Notes under the pieces: generated by a model
Seen by the model: the letters and a program-made list of their open reading frames with translations, nothing else
What the model was told of the DNA's origin: nothing
The model's database searches: none
Assembly: GCA_030640395.1 (NCBI GenBank)
Contig: DAOWJK010000054.1
Coordinates: forward strand, 1-16,864
Source: Nanobdellota archaeon
Lineage (GTDB): Archaea; Nanobdellota; Nanobdellia; Pacearchaeales; GW2011-AR1
Length of the DNA: 16,864 nt
Reading direction: 5' to 3'
Made by a program: the position numbers and the translations under genes
Shown: in pieces, positions 1-5,984 of the stretch
Layout of the letters: each line of letters begins with the position of its first letter
How positions within the stretch are numbered: the stretch's first letter is position 1

Positions 1-1
1 A

Positions 2-256
2 AAAACAAATAAGGGTTTAGTTATTATAACAGGTTGTGCTCATCCTGGTTTAGAAAATATTATTGATAAAGCAAAGCAATTTGGAAAAATTTATGGTATA
101 ATTGGAGGTTTTCATGGATTTTCAAAATTAGAAAAACTTAAGGGGATTGAATTAATTGCTCCTTGTCATTGCACGCAATTTAAACAAAAAATAAAACAAA
201 AATATCCTAAACAATTTAAAGAAATAAAGGCAGGAAATGTGATAAATTTAAAATGA
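2..256 (+). CDS. Metallo-beta-lactamase-fold hydrolase, C-terminal part (5' end outside window)
   Basis: The frame is open from the window edge and gives 84 residues before a TGA. The visible part has ITGCAHPG near residue 11, GGFHGF about 30 residues later, then APCHCT. This GCxHPG...GGFH...PxHCT pattern is the C-terminal half of MBL-fold proteins in the COG1237 group, which includes the archaeal enzyme annotated as an aminobenzene-ribofuranosyl phosphate synthase. The histidines would belong to the metal site. The true function cannot be set from a fragment, and MBL proteins of this type beside ferredoxin-ATPases are generally uncharacterised. Its stop overlaps the next start as ATGA (253-256), so the two genes are very probably co-transcribed and translationally coupled. 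Confidence 0.82.
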   Translation, partial: KTNKGLVIITGCAHPGLENIIDKAKQFGKIYGIIGGFHGFSKLEKLKGIELIAPCHCTQFKQKIKQKYPKQFKEIKAGNVINLK

Positions 257-1113
257 AAATAGCAGTTACAGGCGGGAAAGGTGGAACAGGAAAATCTACT
301 GTAGCCAGTTCTCTTGCTATGGAATTTGCAGGAAGTAAAAAAACAATGCTTGTAGACGCTGATGTTGAATGTCCAAATGATCATCTTCTTCTTTCTGTAA
401 AAAGAAAAAAATACTGCAATGTTTATCAGCCAATTCCTAAATGGGATTTTAGCAAATGCACAAAATGCGGCAAGTGTGCAAGTATCTGCAAGCAAAATGC
501 TATTGTTTTTGTTGAGGGCAAATATCCTGCTTTTGTGAAAGAGGTTTGTATTGGCTGCAAGGCTTGTATGGTTGCGTGCCCGACCCAGGCAATTTCTATG
601 TCAAAAAAACAAATTGGCACAATTTATATTGGAAAAAATTATAATATAGATTTAATTACAGGGGAGCTTAAATTAGGTGAATTAGCTTCTGGTGAAATTG
701 TGGCAGAACTTAGAAAACATGCTGATGAAATTAATGAAAAATTAAAACAAGAAATAGTGATAATAGATTCTGCTGCCGGAATCGGATGCCCTGTTATTGC
801 TTCTTTAGTCGGGACAGATTATATCGTCGGTGTAACAGAACCTACACCGTCGGCATTGCATGATTTAAAAAGAGTTTTGTATTTAGCAAATCATTTTAAA
901 ATTAAACACGGAATTGTAATAAATAAATTTGATTTAGAAAAAAGTTTTTGCAAAAAAATAGAAAATTTTGCACAAAAGAATAAAATTCCTATTATTGGAA
1001 AAATTCCTTATAGAAAAGATTTTATTGATTCAATGATAAAAATGAAGCCTGTTGTTGAGATAAATCCAGAATATAAAAAAGTGTTTGAGAGGATAATAAA
1101 ACAAATAAATTAA
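253..1113 (+). CDS. MinD/ParA-family ATPase with inserted 2[4Fe-4S] ferredoxin domain
   Basis: A 286-residue P-loop ATPase of the MinD/Mrp/NBP35 superfamily. The deviant Walker A motif GGKGGTGKST covers residues 7-16, with the signature lysine K9 and catalytic K14. VDAD follows at 34-37 and the Walker B-like IDSAAG at 171-176. Between the halves sits a bacterial-ferredoxin insert with two complete CxxCxxCxxxC sets: C69/C72/C75/C79 and C99/C102/C105/C109. No membrane segment is present, so it should be cytosolic. Such proteins are usually called (4Fe-4S)-binding nucleotide-binding proteins and are thought to act in Fe-S or metal-cofactor handling, but their substrate is not established. It lies between an MBL-fold gene (4-nt overlap) and a NifX-family gene (12-nt gap), an association seen in other archaea and anaerobes. 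The start is fixed by the ATGA overlap and the immediate P-loop. Confidence 0.93.
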   Translation: MKIAVTGGKGGTGKSTVASSLAMEFAGSKKTMLVDADVECPNDHLLLSVKRKKYCNVYQPIPKWDFSKCTKCGKCASICKQNAIVFVEGKYPAFVKEVCIGCKACMVACPTQAISMSKKQIGTIYIGKNYNIDLITGELKLGELASGEIVAELRKHADEINEKLKQEIVIIDSAAGIGCPVIASLVGTDYIVGVTEPTPSALHDLKRVLYLANHFKIKHGIVINKFDLEKSFCKKIENFAQKNKIPIIGKIPYRKDFIDSMIKMKPVVEINPEYKKVFERIIKQIN

Positions 1114-1114
1114 T

Positions 1115-1120
1115 GGAGGT
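1115..1120 (+). promoter_or_regulatory. Shine-Dalgarno site of the NifX-family gene
   Basis: GGAGGT ends 5 nt before the ATG at 1126. It is the clearest Shine-Dalgarno sequence in the window and sits in the short spacer between two genes. It shows that internal operon genes can use SD-led initiation, whereas most first genes here look leaderless. Confidence 0.8.
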
Positions 1121-1125
1121 TAAAA

Positions 1126-1422
1126 ATGAAAACAGCTATAGCATCTGAAGGAAAGGATATTGATTCGGAAATAAGTCCAAGAGGCGGGAGAGCCCCTTAT
1201 TATCTTATTTTTGAAGACAACAAACTTGTAGAAACCATAAAAAATCCTTTTGCAACAGGTTCTGGCGGAGCAGGTTGGTCAGTAGCCCATCTGCTGTCAA
1301 ATAAAAAAGTTGATTTGGTAATTGCAGACAAAATAGGACCAAATATGCAAACTGCCCTAAAAGAAAAAGAAATAAAGTTTAAAGAAGAAACTGGGAAAAA
1401 AGTTAAAGAGATTATTAAATAA
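1126..1422 (+). CDS. NifX/NifB-family dinitrogenase iron-molybdenum cofactor biosynthesis-like protein
   Basis: This 98-residue single-domain protein fits the COG1433 family (NifX/NafY-like RNase H-type fold). Visible family features are the N-terminal MKTAIASEGKDIDSEISPRGGRAPYY region, a central NPF...GSGGAGWSVAHLL segment and the DLVIADKIGPN loop near residues 65-75. Standalone members such as Thermotoga TM1290 occur in organisms without nitrogenase; the role is usually taken to be binding or carrying a metal cluster, but this is unproven. Only the lone domain is present and no nif gene is visible, so nitrogen fixation should not be inferred. It follows the ferredoxin-ATPase after 12 nt with a strong SD, consistent with one Fe-S-handling operon. 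Confidence 0.87.
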   Translation: MKTAIASEGKDIDSEISPRGGRAPYYLIFEDNKLVETIKNPFATGSGGAGWSVAHLLSNKKVDLVIADKIGPNMQTALKEKEIKFKEETGKKVKEIIK

Positions 1423-1436
1423 TTTAGCAAATGAAG

Positions 1437-1516
1437 AACCCCAAACTTTTTAAATTAAATTATTCTTCAAAATTCTATGAAAACAATTTTTATTCACCAA
1501 AAAAATTTTTGGGGTT
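1437..1516. repeat. Long-range inverted repeat flanking the eL41 leader
   Basis: AACCCCAAA at 1437-1445 is the exact reverse complement of TTTGGGGTT at 1508-1516. After two mismatched positions the pairing resumes with a run of T:A pairs. The 62-nt spacer is almost only A and T. The right arm ends 7 nt before the eL41 ATG at 1524. It could form a stem that acts as terminator for the upstream operon or as a translation control element. No C/D-box motifs were seen. Functional meaning is inferred from position only. Confidence 0.4.
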
Positions 1517-1523
1517 ATTTTAA

Positions 1524-1640
1524 ATGAAACGTTCAAGCCGTAGATGGAAAAAAAAGCGCCAGATGCGTTGGAAATGGCAGCGTAAAAGACTTAGGAAAGA
1601 AAAGCACAAAAGGAAATTAAGACGTGCTAGAAGTAAATAA
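1524..1640 (+). CDS. rpl41e: Ribosomal protein eL41, with a possible 13-residue N-terminal extension
   Basis: A 38-codon ORF encodes an extremely basic peptide of Arg, Lys and Trp. Residues 14-38, starting at an internal Met (ATG at 1563), are exactly 25 long, the usual eL41 length. From memory this segment aligns without gaps to the eukaryotic/archaeal eL41 sequence, sharing the MR-KW start, the R/K core and the terminal RSK. eL41 is a single helix in the 50S-30S bridge region of the ribosome. The first 13 residues are equally basic, so either they form a lineage-specific extension or translation starts at 1563. Many arginines use CGT/CGC, unlike the AGA-rich neighbours. It sits alone, between the Fe-S module and an unknown gene, directly after an inverted repeat. 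Confidence 0.78.
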   Translation: MKRSSRRWKKKRQMRWKWQRKRLRKEKHKRKLRRARSK

Positions 1641-1657
1641 ACTTGAATAATTCTAAA

Positions 1658-1672
1658 CGAAACATTTATATA
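1658..1672 (+). promoter_or_regulatory. BRE/TATA promoter of the gene at 1701
   Basis: CGAAACA (BRE-like, 1658-1664) is followed by TTTATATA (1665-1672). The TATA centre lies about 32 nt before the ATG, predicting a start site within a few nt of the gene and a very short or absent leader. Confidence 0.6.
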
Positions 1673-1700
1673 GTGTTGTCATTTTTAAATAACACTTAAA

Positions 1701-2330
1701 ATGGTTATCACAAACATAAAAGATTATTTAAAAATTCTTCTTGAAGAAGAAACCTCAAATAGAAGTTTTGATTTTACTGAAAGAGAAATTCAATTTATGG
1801 AAAAGGTAAAAGTTGATGTCAATAAAAGAGACAAGGGTCTTGTTAATAATTTAAATCCTTCAAAAAATTATTGTGTTGTAACCATAGGTTCTTCGCATGT
1901 TCCTTTTGCTGTTAATAAATTACAGAAAATTGGCTATAAAGCGCAAATATTTCTGCCAACAACTAAACATACACCTATGGGTGTTTTTAATTATGGAAAA
2001 ATTAAAGATGAACTTTTAGAGGGCTTTGAAAGAACACAATATTCTGAGAAAGAAAGCATGGTTATAGCTGATAAACATTTAATGATTTATAGTCTGGAAG
2101 GAATTCTTAAAAAGCCTGAAGAACTTTTAAAAAAGAATGTCAAAGAAATAAGTATTTGTTTGGAGCATTCAAGACCGGGAAATGAGGAAAGATTTCTTTT
2201 TAAAAATGGAAAACACTGTTTCCATATTTACGATGAGTTAAAAGATTATGCTGTTGAATGTAGAAAAAAGGGAGTGAATTTAGAATTAATAGGACTAGAA
2301 TGCCGGGAACTCAAGAAAGAGATTTGTTGA
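1701..2330 (+). CDS. Unrecognised 209-residue protein, TraB-like motif layout
   Basis: I do not recognise this protein with certainty. It is a soluble-looking alpha/beta protein with no signal peptide or membrane segment. A possible clue is KRDKGLVNNL (residues 42-51) followed by VVTIGSSHV (59-67) and then KLQKIGYKA (73-81). The spacing RDxxL ... hydrophobic strand-Gxx H ... Lxx.GY recalls TraB/PrgY/EreA-like proteins, where an arginine-rich helix precedes a Gx(A/S)H strand; the rest of that family is not obvious. A second region, MVIADKHLMIYSLEGILKK, has a strand-helix look. It has its own BRE/TATA promoter upstream, and the next gene begins 60 nt later with a separate TATA box, so it is probably monocistronic. 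Confidence 0.72.
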   Translation: MVITNIKDYLKILLEEETSNRSFDFTEREIQFMEKVKVDVNKRDKGLVNNLNPSKNYCVVTIGSSHVPFAVNKLQKIGYKAQIFLPTTKHTPMGVFNYGKIKDELLEGFERTQYSEKESMVIADKHLMIYSLEGILKKPEELLKKNVKEISICLEHSRPGNEERFLFKNGKHCFHIYDELKDYAVECRKKGVNLELIGLECRELKKEIC

Positions 2331-2354
2331 TTTTAAAAGAATTTAATCAACCAC

Positions 2355-2369
2355 AGAAATCTTTATTAA
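2355..2369 (+). promoter_or_regulatory. TATA promoter of the gene at 2391
   Basis: AGAAAT precedes TTTATTAA (2362-2369). The TATA centre is about 25 nt before the ATG at 2391, predicting a leaderless transcript. Confidence 0.5.
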
Positions 2370-2390
2370 TGAATAAGTATTGAATTAATT

Positions 2391-2807
2391 ATGAATAGGT
2401 TAAAGTATTTTAATCTTGGTTTTAGAGCAGAAAGTAGTAGAATAGAGTTAGAAAAATTAAGAAGAGGAGAAAATTATAATCCAGAAATGTTAAAAGATGC
2501 TGTTCAATTAATAAAAAGTTGTCAAGAAGTGTGGGAAGAGAAAAAGACAATGTATGAATCAGAAGAAGTAACAGCTTGCCGTAATGTGCTTTTAGGAGAT
2601 TTTATGATTTTAGCAAGAGGTTCTCAACCACAGGGAATAGAAATTTATTACGGAAGAGAAGCAATAATAAAAAAGACAAGTAATTTGGTTAATTCAGTAT
2701 TAAGAGGGGAAATTTTGAAAAAAGATTTAGAATTAGGAATTAGATTTTTTGATAATTTCTCTAAAGAATGCCTCTCACTAGCTCAACCTTGTTATAGATA
2801 TTACTAA
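2391..2807 (+). CDS. Unrecognised helical 138-residue protein
   Basis: No family was recognised. The sequence is charged and looks mostly alpha-helical: ESSRIELEKLRRGENYNP at 14-31 is followed by a long amphipathic helix to about residue 58. There is a shorter central part with GDFMILARGSQPQG near 69-82 and another helical pair to the end, finishing in PCYRYY. It has cysteines near residues 44, 63, 127 and 134, not arranged as a recognisable zinc site. There is no signal peptide. A TATA box 25 nt upstream and a poly-T tract directly after the stop indicate a single-gene transcription unit. Codon use matches its neighbours, supporting that it is a real gene. Confidence 0.68.
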   Translation: MNRLKYFNLGFRAESSRIELEKLRRGENYNPEMLKDAVQLIKSCQEVWEEKKTMYESEEVTACRNVLLGDFMILARGSQPQGIEIYYGREAIIKKTSNLVNSVLRGEILKKDLELGIRFFDNFSKECLSLAQPCYRYY

Positions 2808-2819
2808 TTCTTTTTTATT
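2808..2819 (+). terminator. Poly-T terminator-like tract
   Basis: A T-rich run (TTCTTTTTTATT) lies immediately after the stop of the 2391 gene and before the rfcS promoter. Archaeal RNA polymerase terminates at such U-runs without a hairpin. The overall A+T richness makes this only suggestive. Confidence 0.3.
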
Positions 2820-2823
2820 ACAA

Positions 2824-2835
2824 CAATATTTATTA
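2824..2835 (+). promoter_or_regulatory. TATA promoter of rfcS
   Basis: ATATTTATTA (2826-2835) is centred about 28 nt before the rfcS ATG at 2859, which fits a leaderless or near-leaderless transcript. Confidence 0.5.
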
Positions 2836-2858
2836 ACTAGCTATTTTTTAGATTAATT

Positions 2859-3818
2859 ATGATCTCGGAAATCTGGACAGAAAAATACCGCCCCTCTCAA
2901 TTCTCAGAGCTCATCGGGCAGGATAATATTGTAAAAAGAATTGAATCCCTGACAAACTCATTAAATATCCCTCACTTATTATTCGCAGGACCAGCAGGAA
3001 CAGGAAAATCAACTTTGGCATTAATTGTTGTAAAAGAACTTTTCAAAAACAATTGGAAGGAAAATTATCTTGAATTAAATGCTTCTGATGAAAGGGGCAT
3101 TAATGTTGTTCGTGAAAAAGTAAAAAACTTTGCGAGGACAAAATCATTAGGAGATGTGTCGTTCAAAGTAATCTTCTTAGACGAGGCAGACGCTCTGACA
3201 CCTGAAGCACAGCAGGCACTCAGAAGAACCATGGAGAATTATTCGGCAACCTGCAGGTTTATTCTGTCCTGCAACTACTCAAGCAAGATTATAGACCCAA
3301 TCCAGTCAAGGTGTGCGATTTTCAGGTTCAAGCTTTTGGAAAAAAAAGACATTGAACAGGTAATTCAAAAAATCATTCAAAAAGAAAACTTAACAATAAC
3401 TCCTGGAGCAATAGAAATCCTCTACGAAGGCAGCGAAGGCGACTGCAGAAGGTGCATTAATCTTCTTCAATCAACAGCGACAATTTCCCCCTCAATAACT
3501 TCTGAACTCCTCTCAACAATAATCTCAAGTGCAAAACCAAAAGATATCAAGGTTGTTTTGGAATACGCACTCTCCGGCGATTTTCAAAAATCACGGGAAA
3601 AACTTTTAGATGTCATGCTAAAAGAATCAATTTCAGGACAGGATGTAATCAAGGCAATTCAAAAAGAAATCTGGAATCTTCCAGTTGAACCAGAAATAAA
3701 AGTCAAGCTCACAGAAAAAACAGGCGAAACAGAATTCAGAATTGTCGAGGGCTCAGACCCATTTATTCAACTTCAATCTCTCTTAGCAAGTTTTGTCCTT
3801 GCAGGGTTAGGTAAATGA
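2859..3818 (+). CDS. rfcS: Replication factor C small subunit
   Basis: The 319-residue length is normal for archaeal RFC small subunits, AAA+ ATPases that load the PCNA sliding clamp onto primed DNA as a pentamer with one large subunit. Visible signatures in order: WTEKYRP box at 6-12, Walker A GPAGTGKS at 44-51, NASDERG at 74-80, Walker B FLDEAD at 106-111, QQALRRTME at 118-126, sensor 1 SCNY at 137-140 and the SRC arginine finger at 150-152, followed by the GDCRRCINLLQ sensor 2 region. The C-terminal collar domain follows to the end. No intein is present. The start is supported by a TATA box 28 nt upstream and the standard short N-terminus. Its codons include more C/G-ending triplets than the flanking unknown genes. 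A 52-codon ORF starts 4 nt after the stop. Confidence 0.98.
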   Translation: MISEIWTEKYRPSQFSELIGQDNIVKRIESLTNSLNIPHLLFAGPAGTGKSTLALIVVKELFKNNWKENYLELNASDERGINVVREKVKNFARTKSLGDVSFKVIFLDEADALTPEAQQALRRTMENYSATCRFILSCNYSSKIIDPIQSRCAIFRFKLLEKKDIEQVIQKIIQKENLTITPGAIEILYEGSEGDCRRCINLLQSTATISPSITSELLSTIISSAKPKDIKVVLEYALSGDFQKSREKLLDVMLKESISGQDVIKAIQKEIWNLPVEPEIKVKLTEKTGETEFRIVEGSDPFIQLQSLLASFVLAGLGK

Positions 3819-3822
3819 AAAA

Positions 3823-3981
3823 ATGGAAGAATTAACCAAAAGCGAAGAAAAGAATCAACAAGAAAATCCTAAAAAAGATTTTTGGGGGGAACGACATAGA
3901 GAGACAATTAAAAATCAAATTACACTTGGGATTTATGATGATTGGTATAAACCTGTTCGAGAACATAATTATAAATTATAA
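3823..3981 (+). CDS. Small 52-residue ORF behind rfcS, unknown function
   Basis: An ATG 4 nt after the rfcS stop opens a 52-codon frame, with a weak AGGT about 10 nt upstream. The first 19 residues are charged and probably disordered (Glu, Lys, Asn, Gln). The rest contains FWGERHRETIKNQ and then ITLGIYDDWYKPVREHNYKL. The segment QITLGIYD (residues 32-39) partly resembles a PCNA-interacting box (Qxx[hydrophobic]xx[aromatic][aromatic]) but lacks the second aromatic residue. Tight spacing suggests co-transcription with rfcS. The ORF is short and could be spurious, but its coding-like composition and position support a real small protein. Confidence 0.5.
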   Translation: MEELTKSEEKNQQENPKKDFWGERHRETIKNQITLGIYDDWYKPVREHNYKL

Positions 3982-3996
3982 AATTGATTTATATAA
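3981..3996 (+). promoter_or_regulatory. TATA promoter of the NDT-like/rfcL operon
   Basis: AAATTGA followed by TTTATATAA (3988-3996) begins only 7 nt after the stop of the 52-codon ORF. The predicted start site leaves a leader of roughly 20 nt before the ATG at 4040, longer than at most other promoters in the window. Confidence 0.6.
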
Positions 3997-4039
3997 AAAA
4001 ATTGAGGGAGAGAGAAGAATTATACAAACAAAATAAAAA

Positions 4040-4447
4040 ATGAAAATTATGATTTTATGTAGTAAACACTTTTATCATAAGATCCCTGAAATTAAAAAAT
4101 ATTTAGAGAAAAAAGGCCATCAATTAAAAATGCCTAATTCTTATGACAATCCACTTAAAGAAAACGAAATGAAATCGTTAAGTCAAAAAGACCACATAAA
4201 ATGGAAAGGAAACATGATGCGAACAGATGAAAAAAATATCTCGCCTCAAGATGCGGTTCTTGTATTAAATTTGGAAAAGAAAGGAATCCAAAATTATATC
4301 GGGGGAGCTACCTTTCTTGAAATTTATATGGCTTGGAATATGAATAAAAAAATATTCTTATACAACCCTCCTCCAAATTGTAGTTTCACAGATGAGTTAA
4401 TAGGCATTAATCCAATTATATTAAATCAAGATTTAACAAAAATTTAA
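4040..4447 (+). CDS. Nucleoside 2-deoxyribosyltransferase-like protein
   Basis: A 135-residue single-domain protein. It starts with a Rossmann-like strand and helix (MKIMILCS...IPEIKKYLEKKGH). The conserved half is DAVLVLNLEKKGIQNYIGGATFLEI (residues 71-95), followed by NKKIFLYNPPP. This pattern, a strand ending in D/N then IGG(N/A)TFLE, matches the nucleoside 2-deoxyribosyltransferase-like group common in archaea and candidate-phyla bacteria. E94 corresponds to the likely nucleophilic glutamate and D71 to a substrate-binding aspartate. Canonical enzymes transfer deoxyribose between bases in nucleotide salvage; for this group the substrate is unknown. The usual residue after GG is Asn and here it is Ala. 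Its TAA is separated from the rfcL ATG by a single A, so the two are almost certainly coupled. Confidence 0.75.
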   Translation: MKIMILCSKHFYHKIPEIKKYLEKKGHQLKMPNSYDNPLKENEMKSLSQKDHIKWKGNMMRTDEKNISPQDAVLVLNLEKKGIQNYIGGATFLEIYMAWNMNKKIFLYNPPPNCSFTDELIGINPIILNQDLTKI

Positions 4448-4448
4448 A

Positions 4449-5696
4449 ATGACAGAATTTAACATGCAATTTCCATCTCGGATTGCGAACGATACCGGGA
4501 GTTTCCTTCATTGGACAGAAAAACACCGCCCTCAAAAATTTGAAGAAATTAAAGCTCAGGACACTGCGTTACAACAAATAAAAAAATTTATTGAGGAATT
4601 TAATTTAGGAAAACTAACGAAAAAATCAAAAAAAGCACTGGTTCTCCACGGACCTCCTGGAACAGGCAAAACAACAATCGCGCATGTAATTGCAAAAGAA
4701 ACCAACTCAGAAATTTTTGAATTAAATGCTTCAGATTTCAGAAACAAGGCAAAAATTCAGGAAATCCTAAAACCCGCAATTGAGCAAAAATCATTAATTA
4801 AAAAAAACAAAATAATTTTGGTGGATGAAGCCGACGGAATAAGCGGATATTATGACAGGGGAGGAATAAAAGAATTGCTGGATTTAATCACATACTCTCA
4901 ATATCCTGTCATAATCACTGCAAACGATATATGGGCAAAAAAACTAAGAAATCTCAGAACAAAATCAGAACTCATCCAGATAAATGAAATCAACTACAAT
5001 ATAATAAAAGAAGTCTTATTTGAAATATTAAAAAAAGAAAACTTATTTCTGGAATACGACCTTGTCACAAAAATTGCAGTCAATGCAAAAGGGGATTTGA
5101 GAGCCGCAATAAATGATTTGCAGACATTTTCAAAAACAAAAGATATCTCCGCAGCAATAGACCAGCGAAATAAAGAACAAAGCATCTTTGATGTGTTAAA
5201 AAAAGTGTTCAAAACAAAACCCACAAATGATTTATTGGGGGAATATGATTCTGTGCACATGTCAATTGACGAGATAATTTTATGGGTGGAGGAAAACATT
5301 CCCGCCGAATACCAGGGAGAAGAACTTGCAAAAGCCTACGAAGCCCTGAGCAAAGTTGACTTATTCAAGGGAAGAATCTACAAACAGCAATACTGGAGAT
5401 TTTTAGTTTACGAAAATATTTTTCTTAGTTATGGAATTTCTGCTGCAAAAAAAACAGTCAAAACAAATTTCACAAATTACAAAAAACCCACAAGGATTTT
5501 GAAAATCTGGCTCAACAATCAGAGAACAGCGAAGAGGAAATCAATAGCACAAAAATACGCACAATTAGTTCATGTGGGGGGAAAAAGAGCAATGCAGGAA
5601 TTTCCAATCATAAAGCAAATTATAAGATCAAATTCAAAAATTCAAAAAGAATTGAGATTGAATGAAGAAGAAGTTGAGTATTTAAATAAATTTTAA
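4449..5696 (+). CDS. rfcL: Replication factor C large subunit
   Basis: This is the large AAA+ subunit of the archaeal clamp loader, 415 residues. Signatures: WTEKHRP at 22-28, Walker A GPPGTGKT at 68-75, NASDFRN at 93-99, Walker B LVDEADG at 124-130, sensor 1 TAND at 157-160, the GDLRAAINDLQ sensor 2 region and a C-terminal collar domain. Two features are unusual. The conserved WTEKxRP box normally begins within a few residues of the start, but here 21 residues precede it, with only M1 and M6 as possible starts. The C-terminus stops at NEEEVEYLNKF without the lysine/glutamate-rich linker and QxxLxxFF PCNA-binding box often found in archaeal RFC-L. It follows the NDT-like gene with a TAA-A-ATG junction and meets the next gene convergently with a 4-nt overlap. 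Confidence 0.97.
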   Translation: MTEFNMQFPSRIANDTGSFLHWTEKHRPQKFEEIKAQDTALQQIKKFIEEFNLGKLTKKSKKALVLHGPPGTGKTTIAHVIAKETNSEIFELNASDFRNKAKIQEILKPAIEQKSLIKKNKIILVDEADGISGYYDRGGIKELLDLITYSQYPVIITANDIWAKKLRNLRTKSELIQINEINYNIIKEVLFEILKKENLFLEYDLVTKIAVNAKGDLRAAINDLQTFSKTKDISAAIDQRNKEQSIFDVLKKVFKTKPTNDLLGEYDSVHMSIDEIILWVEENIPAEYQGEELAKAYEALSKVDLFKGRIYKQQYWRFLVYENIFLSYGISAAKKTVKTNFTNYKKPTRILKIWLNNQRTAKRKSIAQKYAQLVHVGGKRAMQEFPIIKQIIRSNSKIQKELRLNEEEVEYLNKF

Positions 5697-5983
5697 TTTC
5701 TTTCAGCCAAATCTTTAGCAATCAGTTCTGCTTGTTTTTGATAGTGATTTCCATTTCCAAAAAGCTTTTTTTCAGACTGTTTCTTTTTAGGCATATAAAG
5801 CATTAATTCTTCCTTGCTAATTCTTCCTTGTTTAAGAAGTTTTTTAAGAAATTTATCTAAAAGTTTAATCTGATATTTTCTTAAAATATTCATTTTAATT
5901 TGTTTTCCAGCAGTCTTTTTAATCCTGTTAATATCTTTCATTAAACTTGAATGTATTTTTGAAGATTCTGTTTTTGTTTTCAT
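5693..5983 (-). CDS. Small basic protein downstream of amrS, unknown function
   Basis: A 96-residue lysine-rich protein, not recognised. It starts MKTKTESSKIHSSL and continues with long predicted helices rich in Lys, Leu and Ile (INRIKKTAGKQIKMNILRKY, LLDKFLKKLLKQGRISKEEL), then a basic MPKKKQSEKK segment and a polar helix. The charge could suit nucleic-acid binding, but no domain is evident. I chose the start at 5983 because it gives a TAA-A-ATG junction with amrS, identical to two other junctions in the window; an in-frame ATG at 5992 would add three residues and overlap amrS by 8 nt. The 3' end overlaps the rfcL stop by 4 nt on the opposite strand. It is probably co-transcribed with amrS. 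Confidence 0.62.
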   Translation of the reverse strand: MKTKTESSKIHSSLMKDINRIKKTAGKQIKMNILRKYQIKLLDKFLKKLLKQGRISKEELMLYMPKKKQSEKKLFGNGNHYQKQAELIAKDLAERN

Positions 5984-5984
5984 T

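Noticed and set aside
1126..1422. Nitrogen fixation suggested by the NifX/NifB-family domain
   Set aside because: Lone members of this family are widespread in organisms without nitrogenase, and no nif structural gene is seen.
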